A stretch of 64,000 nucleotides of DNA from Styela clava (Eukaryota; Chordata; Ascidiacea; Stolidobranchia; Styelidae). The stretch spans positions 7,803,001-7,867,000 of the forward strand of contig NC_135258.1 in NCBI RefSeq assembly GCF_964204865.1, written 5' to 3'. The position numbers and the translations under genes are program-made. The notes beneath the pieces were generated by a model. It saw only the letters and a list, made by a program, of their open reading frames with translations, ran no database searches and was not told the origin of the DNA. This document shows positions 45,001 to 55,400 of this stretch, in pieces. Within the stretch, counting starts at the first letter, position 1, and each line of letters opens with the position of its first letter.

Positions 45001-47571
45001 CTTACAATACAATATTCTGCAATCGGTCTCAGCCTCTTCAATGCAACTTCTCTAGTGTTCGAACGTCGAAATAATAATTTGCCAGGTAGGAATGGAATCT
45101 GACGTTGTCTGGGATCTCTCTGGCCTGCCTCTACCGGAAATAACTCCAAAAGTGACATCTACGCACATAGAAATAAAGATGAATTTCTTGCGTTTGCGTT
45201 AAACTAATGTTTAAAGCCAAATGACGTATCAAGCTGTACCAGAACGATGGCCTATCGGTAAGTTCAAAACAGCGATCCCAACTAATTCAAGAGTATTGCT
45301 GCACGCTAACACAGATATATTTATTTCTGTAACGTTTCGTTGTAGTTGAATAATTTTTGTCAGCGCAAGTCTGACTTTGGTCAGACGAAACGTTACAGAA
45401 ATATATTTATGTTAGTGTCCAGCAAGATTTTTGAATCACTTAGAATAATTATCTTCACTTTTGCAACAGCATCCTTGCATTATATGCTTACGGATTCACC
45501 GACACGACAGCATGGTAGAAGAATAACCAGTTAGTCTCGCAGAAACCCAATTGATAGCACACATCGAAACAGGAATTCCACAAATTTCCGCAAACTCAAA
45601 GCGTCTACAGGTAAGCTAGAGTTCGTTTGAAGCGTTTGACTAAACTTTGTTGGTATCGCAGATTACACATCCAAGATTCAAATTACACATCGCATGGTTC
45701 AATAAATTGGGTAGACGATGCGAAACAGAAAGATCAGTGGCTTCTTGTTCGGAGCGTAAACGTGAATAAGCGTCTCGTAAAACTATACGGTGCACTTAAT
45801 TCAAAAACACAATAAACAATGATTCTAACTTAATACAATTATTTGAAAATTGCTCGATTGAATTTGTTTTTGATCTCTTCCCGTGTCACCAGTATAGAAG
45901 AATGTCAGGCTGCTTTTCTGAGAATTTGTTCAGGTCGATATCAAAAGTTAATATGAAGATAAACATCGGGGGAAAATACCTAGAACGAAGATGATGGCAA
46001 CTATCGACCTATACCCAGTAACCACTAAATGGCAGATATAAATAGGTGATATTTCAGCAAAAAACCTGTGGTTGTAGTGTAGGTCTTTTATTCGTGTTCA
46101 ACAATCGAATCTCGGCACTCCCTACGACGCATTATAGGTAAACTCTTCAAAGTCAATAAATTATTTTTAAGGCATAAAGGGAGACGTCATTAGGTACACG
46201 TCTCAATCTCAGTCCACAAACTTACTTGAAAATCGAAGAACGCACTGTATTGTCTACCTATCATCGATTTGGTATTGTTACTCCATTCGACCTCGATAAT
46301 GTACGCCTAAAATATGGAAAAGTTTTAAAATATTATTACTGCACGCAAAAACAAGATATTTAAAAATATATATATATGTATTATACAGGGTGTCCATATA
46401 GTCCCTTTACAATTTCAATTTTGTCGTGAAGTCAGTTTTCAATATATCTTAACCAGGTTTGTTGTTTTTTAAGTTGTAATTGTTCAAGTATTTTTACTTT
46501 ATTTAATAAACCTGTGGCGGCCGTAACAATATATGGTATCGATAAATTTCCTATGCAATTTAAAAAAAATTAAAACTTTATGGACCCTGTACTATGATGT
46601 AGTCGTACAATGTTTAAATTCTATAGAAGTCAGATATAGCATTGAAGAATTATTTTTGCGAGAATGCTTATGAATATAGAGAAATCAAAAACTGCAAAAC
46701 CATTTCCTTCTTTGTCACGGTACAACCAATTCATACAGACTTCATACAGACACAAAAAAGCAATGTGCAAATCGCGGTTATCGAGAGATGCTCAAGCGGA
46801 AATCACAATATTTGCCAATCTTTTTGCTCTTAATGGTATTACCCTCGATGGTAGTACATTACATACAAACAGTGGCATATCTAGATCATGGCAGCCATGG
46901 TTCGAGAGAAAAGGGGCAAAATATTTCAATCGTAAAATGTCTGGATGAAATAATTTCAAATTGGAAATACCTGAAGTTAGTACATTTACTTAAATACTAA
47001 TGTGTAAGTAAATCAATTCAACCACAGTCGTTAAAAATTGTCAGTCAACGATCAAGGGGGTGCATTTTTAAACTTTGTCATGCATGCCTTGTTACGCAGA
47101 TACGCCACTGTTCACAAAACGAATGATACTATTGACAAACAAAAAATATACATCACGGATATTTTATTTGGACCTTCTGAAGTATTCGCACCAAGATGGC
47201 GCACTACCTGAACACAGGTCGTATACCAGGTTAGGGTTCGGGTTGTGCGACATCTTGGTGCGCATACTGCAGGAGTACCTTTTATTTATATTCGCACAAT
47301 TCCACGCTTATATATACAGAACACATGCTTCATTAAACACACGGTGATACAAAACACATGAATCAAGTCGAAAATGTCATATATATATATATATTATTTT
47401 AAAAATAGGTAAAGCATAATTATAGTCAAATGCTAGCACCGCTTTGTTGTTTGAATCACAGAATTTCTTTTTTCTAGTCGACATTTGTAGCAATGTACTT
47501 ACATAGTGCTTGGATGGAAGTTTCCGTTTTTCAATGTCCTTTACCCTGATGTCTTGAATTGTAAGGGCCAT
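36080..47571 (-). CDS. PX-SH3-SH3-SH3-SH2 adaptor of the p47phox/TKS superfamily
   Basis: Fifteen exons: 47503-47571, 46226-46306, 45006-45158, 44170-44267, 43665-43687, 43319-43459, 42700-42816, 42379-42496, 41691-41785, 41139-41251, 39985-40131, 38945-39189, 38115-38197, 36804-36883 and 36080-36355 (TAA). The sum is 1839 nt (612 residues), with every phase consistent. PX (1-133): [12 protein letters not shown], then [10 protein letters not shown] where the usual RR[FY] is RQY, then the P-x-x-P stretch [13 protein letters not shown], all very like TKS4/5. SH3-1 (about 156-210) and SH3-2 (228-285) have EKHENGWW and [10 protein letters not shown], like the tandem SH3s of p47phox. A basic [14 protein letters not shown] stretch follows, similar to the p47phox autoinhibitory region. 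SH3-3 (about 360-415) has [20 protein letters not shown] proline-rich linker ([19 protein letters not shown]) and an SH2 (about 497-600; GYFIIRPS) end the protein. Family members assemble NADPH oxidase or podosomes; that role here is inference. The exon 13 donor (GTTAGT) is the weakest site. Confidence 0.93.
37165..37462. mobile_element. TGGGCAA-ended hAT-like element
   Basis: Starts GTGGGCAAGGTGTTCGAACC and ends GCGGGCCATGCTTTGCCCAA. A single similar end occurs at about 61880 (GTGGGCAAGGTTTTTGGACC). It lies in an intron of the PX-SH3-SH2 gene. Confidence 0.55.
38268..38383. repeat. Palindromic YY1-motif MITE, copy 5
   Basis: Ends GTGCTCCAGAAGTATGCGC and GCGCATACTTCTGGAGGTCC, with a (CA)n-containing centre. 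It lies about 70 bp from exon 13 of the PX-SH3-SH2 gene. Confidence 0.83.
39680..39930 (+). repeat. tRNA-derived SINE, copy 2
   Basis: B box GGTTCGAATCC at 39722-39732, a shared body with GTGGTTCACGTAACCCGTGG, and a tail GGTTCGCCATATTATTAAGA followed by CGTCTTATCGCCCAGACC. It ends about 55 bp from exon 11 of the PX-SH3-SH2 gene. Confidence 0.78.
40611..40790. repeat. Short inverted-repeat element
   Basis: GTACATTTGAACCCATG at the left and CATGGGTTCAAATGTAC at the right, each followed or preceded by a second TTTGAA repeat. A MITE-like foldback in an intron. Confidence 0.6.
42046..42331. mobile_element. ACAGGGTGGTCGC-ended element
   Basis: Starts ATACACAGGGTGGTCGCC and ends AGCGACAACCCTGTATA, giving a 15-16 bp imperfect terminal inverted repeat. 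No open frame. It lies between exons 8 and 9 of the PX-SH3-SH2 gene. Confidence 0.6.
44325..44700. repeat. MITE, CRE-bearing family (longest copy)
   Basis: Contains GTTGTTGTCGCTAGAAAGT, TTGATGACGTCATCAAAAAT and the end GTGTTCATATATTTGGGCAT. It includes about 100 bp absent from shorter copies. Confidence 0.7.
45292..45417. repeat. Long hairpin (about 31-bp arms)
   Basis: GCTAACACAGATATATTTAT then TTCTGTAACGTTTCGT at left; ACGAAACGTTACAGAAATAT then ATTTATGTTAG at right. The spacer is about 40 bp. Confidence 0.8.
45425..45565. repeat. Dispersed repeat shared with 35660-35806
   Basis: ACAGCATCCTTGCATTATAT, GCTTACGGATTC and GCAGAAACCCAATTGATAGC parallel the other copy. Confidence 0.65.
46386..46591. 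repeat. GGTGTCCAT-type MITE, copy C
   Basis: Best preserved copy, with both ends: ACAGGGTGTCCATATAGTCC and CTTTATGGACCCTGT. Confidence 0.75.
47170..47280. repeat. Palindromic YY1-motif MITE, copy 6
   Basis: CTTCTGAAGTATTCGCACC and GGTGCGCATACTGCAGGAG, with CAAGATGGCGCACTACCTG inside. It is 290 bp upstream of the PX-SH3-SH2 start exon on its downstream (intron 1) side. Confidence 0.83.
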
Positions 47572-47599
47572 CGTGAACACGCTATTTACATATATATAA

Positions 47600-50500
47600 A
47601 TATATATACACTGTTTTACAATGTTAGGAAACTCTTTTTAATAATCAAACCTTCGACTATTTCAAACTAAGTGATGTTTACTACATTTTCTTCAACTATT
47701 ATTACTCATTCTAACTCAGTATAGCAACAGCTTTATAAATAACAGAGGGAGGTGTTGTGAAGTAAAATAGAAGCGTAAATTGTTGTAAAATGTACTTGAA
47801 CTAACATTACAACTGCAATACATAGAGTACTAATACAACCATTTACGATAATAGGACGAGGCGTATCCTCATTCTCCGTGAGAAACGAGGCCATAACGAC
47901 AAGTGAATGAATGATCTATTATTATTCTTTTTGAAAAGGGTGTTTCTGCGAAGTCACGCGTTTTTTTTACCCGAATTCCTGACAAATCAACCGTAATCGT
48001 ACGTGTCGCCCCGAAATCTCGCGACAATTACAGTAAAGATTAGCGTATAGGTTAATGGCATTTCAAGTTAATTTACATTTTGCTATGAGTTTACTTTCGA
48101 TAAGTAAATGCCTAGCAAAAAATCAAACCATGCATATGTTTCATCCAAAAACGGAAAGGGTTTTTAGCACGAGCCAGCAGAAAATATATTTGCTACTTAT
48201 CGAATTGGTGATAACGCGCGAAATCTGGAAATAAATGCTGTTAACATGAGAAATAATTTATTTTCAAAGACCTTATTTATAGTCTTGCAGACGACTGAAA
48301 CAGGTGACGCCTTGCGTTAAAATTGAAATTTAATCAACCATATATACAATTGTGGCAACAATTTTTCGCTGTATTGAGAATTTCAATCCTTTAAAATTGA
48401 AGGTTGTAGTGAGGCTTTGTCGCTAATAACATGGCTAAATATCGTCCGTGCTATCAACTCTCGATTCCCGTTTGGAAAGCTATTTACTTGTGTCTAACTC
48501 TAATGCCATTCCGTAAACGCTGTTGTGGAGTTAGCTATAATTGTCATTGAAGTGAAATCCTTACGCCCATCAACTAGAGTTGTCCATCGATCCGGCAATC
48601 GTGTTTACACTGTAAACCTTATTTTAAAAATTTCCAATAATAATGGCTAACTCGTGCCCAAGTTAATTTTAGTCCGCCACACTGCACTGCACAAATTTAG
48701 TACATAACTTTAAAAACGCCAAATATAACGCTAGTAATCCGCTGCGGTGCACGTTACCCATTTGCTGCTGTTGCCCAAGGTCTGAAAAACCAAGAACGGG
48801 TTTCCTGGTTTTCACGTCATTCTGAGAACGGGTTCAAGCAAAGTCCCTGAATCCCATTACGGGAAGCATCGATTTACGATAAATTTGACATTCCTTGATA
48901 ATGTTCGAGAACACGGGAGTATAACACGCAGACTTGTCCATAAGACATATTTTTCTGTCCCATTCCCATCCCACGGCAATTATGCCTGTCACATCCCATC
49001 CCATGGGATTTCCATCGGAATAAAATTCAATAAAAATTGTTAAATTTAGGTTTAGCGTCTACTAAATAGAACTACATGTACGAATAGACATGCAGCACAA
49101 CAAATTTTACGGACTTTGTTAACTTTATATTCATACCTATTATACATGTTTCCATCAGCCCCTTCACGAAGTATATTTTTATTGCCGAATACATTTTGCT
49201 CTTTATAACTAACAAGAGAGCTACCAGTATGCTTCAATATTTGGACACGAAATCCATAACGAATTGTTTTACCATCATTTCCCCGAAAATCAAACGGTTT
49301 TCGTGTCCCATGGGAAATACAAATGTGTGCTGTCCCATCCCATGGACAAGCCTGATAATACGCCTTCAACGAAAGTATTGAAGCCAAAATATGAATAATA
49401 AAGCTTGTATGTGGTGATAAAGATCCCAATTATCATCCGAAATTCCTATTTTGATTTCCACTTGATGCTCAAAATACATATTTCGAAGTCCATTTGTATG
49501 AAAAACTGTTTTGTGCGCAAACTTTTACAATAATAGGCTTAAAATTAATCGTAAAACAACAATAATTCAATGAGCACGACGAAATAAAACTTCTGAGTTC
49601 TACTAAATCTATCTAACCAACATTAGACAAGATTTTATACATTTTCTTATTCTCAGGTATTTACTATTCATAGTTTATGCGTAACCGCCGCCAAGTCATG
49701 ATACTTTATGCAGAGATACTAATTCCGGTGAGCTAAAGACTACTCAAGCTCGATATGACATTACGCATTTTATACCGGAGGTCGTAAAGAGAAACAAAAA
49801 TAACAAAATATTTGAATCACCGATGACACATCCATGCATTTCTATCTCAAGACGCAGTTTAAGTAACGGCTGTTATTTTGGGCGCAATGCTAATATTAAA
49901 AACATTTTAATGCATATTTTTATGAATGATATTAGTGGTTTGAAATCTAATTTAAAGCGGTGGACGGTCCTAATTTCCTAACATACTATTTAAACAAGCA
50001 CAAACGCTACTCGAGAATTTAGACGTTCGTGAAATCCCATACAGAATCATCTCCATTACTGGATCATTGTAAATAGTCACGATATTACTTCAAACAATCC
50101 GGAATCATGCCCGTTTCTATTCACCGAGTCACAAACATGAAAAAAAAAACATGAAAGCAAGAGAGCGTTGCTCAAGTATATGGACACAAAAGCAGTAGTC
50201 TACCCTACCTATTCTACAGTACGGTTATAAAAACTTTCGCGTAGCACGAGAGAGGCTGTAGGACCGCTACAAATAATTTTGAACAGGTCATCACACATAT
50301 TTCGGTGTTAAAAAAGAATCACATGAAGCCTTCTAGCGAAAAATAAAATCTTTGACGAATGAAGATTTTAATGCAAATGTTCCCGTAGGTAATGAGAAAA
50401 GCGATTCTTCCATAACAAGAACCTCCTAACGAAACGATCTAGATGTGCACTGTGAGCTCAATAAACCAAACCGTTATTTTCGTAACCGAGTTCTGTATCA

Positions 50501-52150
50501 TGTACGCGAAATGTGGGATCAAACGGCATGTTTTTTCACTAAAATTACTTCCCACGAGTAAGTCTCTCGTATTAGTTTAAAATGGAAACAAAAACGGTTT
50601 GCTAACAGTGTTCACTATCTTTCCACCACCCAATACAACTACGTGATGCCTACAATTTCCTAGAACCGGTGTGTCATTATTGGTGTGTTGTTTGTATTTC
50701 CACATTCATGAATGATCACGACGATCAGGGCATCTCACGGCGTATTTTTCCATCTATATATTTTAGGTCACGAGATAGGAATTTCAGGAAGCGTAACTTC
50801 CATGAATTCCGTCAGCGTGTTGCCATTCGTCACGCAAAGTTCAAAATAAACAACTACGGTAAATATCGAATAAGATGTATAACAGAGCAGAAGGATTTTT
50901 AAGCAGATTGCTATTTCAGTTGTCTGTGGGTTGTCATTCTTTATAGTACCATGTCACCGGAGTTCAAAATAAACAACTAAATGCTGACAGATAAACTTCT
51001 CTTTTAATGGAAAACCGTTTTAAAGTAAATCAGAATGATTTTTTTTGAGTAGATTAAGATTTTCGTTGTTCTTTGCAACTCTTGTAACAAGCATCCTCAG
51101 AATAAGTTTTCATTTTATATTATTAAGACTATATATCGTAAAAATAACAAGACAAATCTATTGAGAATGATCCAAGACACTGAGACTTGTGTAGAGGCAG
51201 CACCAAGCCAACAAACAGCACCACGGCTAACTTAATATTTCCAATCAATTCAGAAAACAGCACGACAATAACACTATGGTCGCCATGAAGATTATAGCAC
51301 TAATAGCTATTCGATTCAATCACTCATGAGAAAAAGAATATGTGTAAAATAGAAAGGTATAAATTTCGTAACATTAGAGCGAAACATATAATTGGCTGAA
51401 TTCGAACGACGATTAATTTTATTTGTCGCCAAAATTTATTTCATTCCTATTAGGACTAGCAAGAATATAACAACTTGAAAACGAGAATATAGGTCGGAGA
51501 CCGAAGACTTATCGATTGAAAGTTAGGGGATCCCCCATTCATTCACTCTGACTCCATATTGACACCGCGTGTCCCATCACTAATTAATTGATAACTCACT
51601 AATTATATGACATAATTCATCCAAAATCAATAGGCTTCTGGTCCGAACTATAATGAATGCACATGCAAAATTTGGATTCAATCTCGCTTTCGTGAGTGTC
51701 GCGTGCATCTAACAGACAGACAGACAAACACCTATCAACATACTTTCCGATCTTAAGATCGATAAGTAATAAGGAGTAAAAAGCAAACATGTAATTTAGA
51801 TAGATAGTAATTGTATGTACCTTTAGTAGATTCAAAATATTCATTTCATTGTAGGGGTTGTTAAATGTTAACTAAATCTCTGAAAATCGAGAATTTTTGA
51901 TTGAATGTAAATCAGGACAAACATGGGTGTCTCAAAACGGCGCTCCATGAGTATGTGTACTAATACGGAGGTAACTAATTTTGTTCGCCTACTTTACATC
52001 AAGTTGTGTAAAAGAACTGAAGCCTATGGGAAAAGAATACATATACTTGGCTCACAGACATTCCCTGACTTCGTAATAGAACTAAAATAAGGGAATTCGA
52101 AATAAAATTATGGCCCAACCCTAACCTGGTACACACATTACGAGAGGGTA
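47600..52150. other. Intergenic, no gene recognised
   Basis: Contains a repeated CATCCCATGGGA-type phrase near 48960-49020 and 49300-49340, a CRE-family MITE start at 50155 (CAAGAGAGCGTTGCTCAAGT) and a long MITE at 51940-52151. Open frames at 49052-49429 (minus) and 50669-50902 (plus) lack domains and splice support. Confidence 0.5.
50155..50430. repeat. MITE, CRE-bearing family (diverged)
   Basis: Begins CAAGAGAGCGTTGCTCAAGT then ATATGGACAC, and later GCCTTCTAGCGAAAAATAAA as in the 15553 copy. No intact CRE octamer is visible. Confidence 0.6.
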
Positions 52151-52151
52151 C
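51940..52151. repeat. Long MITE related to the palindromic family
   Basis: GGCGCTCCATGAGTATGTGT start and CCTAACCCTAACCTGGTAC near the end, same internal order as the 26724 copy. Confidence 0.75.
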
Positions 52152-52155
52152 TTAC

Positions 52156-52424
52156 TCTCCCCAATTTGCCAAACCTATATGAATGCCCTCGTTATTGCCC
52201 CCCAAAAATATATCTATCACGACTTTCAGAACAAAGTCGGGAGACACCGGGACAGTCTGGATAGTTGCAATTCCAGGTTCCAAATGCATGGAACTAATCT
52301 CAATCATACTGTTTACATAAATGGCCCAACCATATGGTGACCATAATAAATGCAAAATTATTTTTTCATTTGATACTCTTACACGAATCCAATATATTAC
52401 CACAATAAAAGAGAGAAAGAAATA
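52156..52424 (-). CDS. Exon-like open frame just after the ORP stop codon
   Basis: An ATG 11 bp beyond the ORP gene's TAG opens a frame of about 90 residues, starting MKYFFLSFIVVIYWI, which is signal-like. It ends at a consensus GTAAGT donor after HIGLANWGE. A second possible start, MIEISSMHLEPG, directly follows an AG acceptor-like site (TAAACAG). The text VSPDFVLKVVIDIFLGG looks coding, but no downstream exon was found and a MITE begins 5 bp past the donor. It could be a new gene in very close tandem, an alternative ORP 3' exon, or chance. Confidence 0.3.
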
Positions 52425-52434
52425 TTTCATAATT

Positions 52435-55400
52435 CTACATTGCAACTATAGAATTTTTATAAACATAAGCGTCTCCGTTCTTGTGGAACAGAGCAGACTT
52501 GACAGGCTGATCAGAGTCTAGTCTTCTTTTTTCTCTCTTTCTCTGCCAATCTTCCAAAGCAGTCTTTCTATCAGTTGCTGTCGTAATGTCATTATCAATC
52601 AACGCTGCTGTGATGCCTTTCCAGAGATTCCTGATGAAACAAGACATTCAAAATAATGTGAACTAAGTGTATACAAAGATTGCTATTACACTATCATAAT
52701 GAAATAAAATAGGCTGATGAATTATACTATGTTTCTTGGTCATTACAAGAAAACAATGCACAAATATCAGCACACCAAGTTTAAGTATTATTATACAATC
52801 TGGCTAACATATTCATAAGAAAAGCTTCGAGAATTAAATCAATGCAGAGTGTGTATACAACATCAAAATTGCACTAAAATTGAACCTACTGAAGTATGCG
52901 CACCAAGATGGCGCACAACCTGAACTCAAGTTGTGTACCAGGTTAGGGTTCAGGTTATGTGACATCTTGGTGTGCATACTTCAGGAGTACCGTAAAATTT
53001 ATGTAACACCTTTTGTAGTATTTATTTCAATAGAATCACAGTACTGTGGGACGTGGGAGCAATTCTTGGACAATACATATGTACTCATGTAGCATATTGC
53101 CATGATCCACAATGAAAGAGCATTTCAAATGAGTTACTAATGTTTACCTTGATTCCATTGGTTCTTGGAGGTTTAAAGGTCGAACATATTTATTATAACT
53201 TTTGTACGTTGGCGTTTCTATAACTTCTGTCTTCTGGTTTCCATCAGCCTTTGAATAAAATTTCATATTTTTTACCTCCGTTTTATAATGTATATTAAAA
53301 CTTCCAGATATTTTTAAAATATGAACTTTTGGCGCTCCTCAAGTATGTGCACCAGATGACGCACAATCTGATAACCCTAACCGGGTACACATACTGTGTT
53401 AAGGTTGTGCGCCATCTTGGTGCACATACTTCGGGAGAGCCAAACTTTTAAATTCATTTTATCAAGTACTATTATGATGATAGATTAAATAAATGTATTT
53501 TGACTGAATTTAAATTTTTTTTTCAATAAAATCGGAAATATCACATATTTCAAATAAAAATAGGTCAAATATGTGGCCAGTTAAGAAAGTTTGTAACATA
53601 AGCTCATTTAATCATCTGGAAAGTACAATAATGCAATAAATATCAGTGGATTTTGGCACAGTAAAATTAGTCTGAGTGAAAGATGTGTACGAACACTGTG
53701 AAAACCTACAAATATACATATGTAGCAGCATTTGACTGGCATCTGCCATGCTAGGTTATAATTTAATTTTATTCTTGTTGTATTTATGGCAACTAGTATT
53801 TTCACAGATGCCTTAGCAGGGCCAGTGATGTCAACAGCTACAGATGACTGATGGTGACCAACTAGCTGTGAAGATGAAGCGGTAACATCATCTCTGTAGT
53901 TGGGGTGCTCATTCCTGTTGGGATGTCTAAGGAATTAAGTTGACAGTTATATCCAAACTCAATTACAATCTTAATGGAGTTATTCCTAGCCAATGAAAAG
54001 TAGTACAAACCGTGGTAGACGTGAAAGTAATATTGCCGTTCCATTCACCTTCTGCTCTACAGAATACAGATCCACTTCCCATGTCTTTTACTTCAGCGGT
54101 TATTCTAAAAACGATAAAGACTAGTCATACGAAATAAAGGAATCTCATTATTGAAGAATAAGATTTCAACAAATTTACCGTGATGCCCAATGATTAATTG
54201 AATGAAGCGGCAATCATCATTTTTAAGGTAAGCTGATACAGCAAATGTTACGAGCACACTTTGAAATACCAAATTAGTTTCAGCGGGGCATGGTTCAACA
54301 CTTAAAAAATAGATGGGTATTACGGACATTGTTTCGTGACCACTGATCTAAGATCGTTTATGATCAGGATAAGTAGTTTCCTAGGATTTCCTCTTTATTG
54401 ACAAATATCAAAATTTTATCATAATTTTTTTTGTTTCTCTCATTTTTATGATTATTTCAGGCTTTCATTTTAACAATACTAAAGAAAACAGTCACTGAGG
54501 CTAAACAAAAGTTATTGGAGTTACGTTAAAAACAACAAATTGACAAAGTTAAAACTTGCATCAAACACTACACAAACCTATGAGGTTGTCCACCATACAT
54601 TGGTTTTGGATGAAACGTTACGTTAGCAGCTAGATTAGTTTGATCGCATGTTATTGTGCATCGTCCGCCCAATTCCATCCATGGTGTTGTCAAAATAGAT
54701 CTGGCAAATGCTGAAGGAAATGTTGCTACATAGCGTTCTTTGTGCCCAGTCAGTGTAATAACACCTAAAATGTAAATTTTGTGAAATGTAACGGTTCGGA
54801 ATAAATGAATCTTCTCTCTGTATACACAACCCAAACCTAATGGTTTAAACAGGCTAAGTGGCAAAAGTATATGTATACTTGATCCATAGATGAAAAAAAA
54901 ACTAAAATTTGGCTAGAAAAACAGGATAATTAGCAAAAAATGCTACGCGATGAAGATTTAGCTAAATTATTTAGGATAAGGTTTGAAATACCCACTGCAG
55001 TATCCCATTGCCCTTTGTGATAATTATAAAGACTCATATAAAAATATGGCAAGTGACTTTTACCTATTATTACAAAAAATTCTTGCCTATATTGACCACA
55101 GAAGATTGAACAGCAGCCAGCTTTAACTATACTACTTTTTTAAATTCTTCCTTCTGATGTTAAAGCAATTGAACTCTCTAGTTACCTTCACCAATATTAA
55201 CAACTCCGATACTCATGTTCATGAACTTAGACTTGGTCCATATATGGGTGTTCATGCAAATCTCTCTTTCAGGACATTCTGCATAAAACGCTGATACAGG
55301 AGGATGATGTGAGACCTAAACAGAGAAAGTATGATAATGGTGAGTAAATGGTACTCCCGTAGTATGTGTACCAGGTTAGGGTTAGGCCAGAATTTTATTC

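Noticed and set aside
49052..49429. 125-residue minus-strand open frame
   Set aside because: Contains repeated CATCCCATGG-type sequence, no domain and no splice partners; likely repeat-derived.
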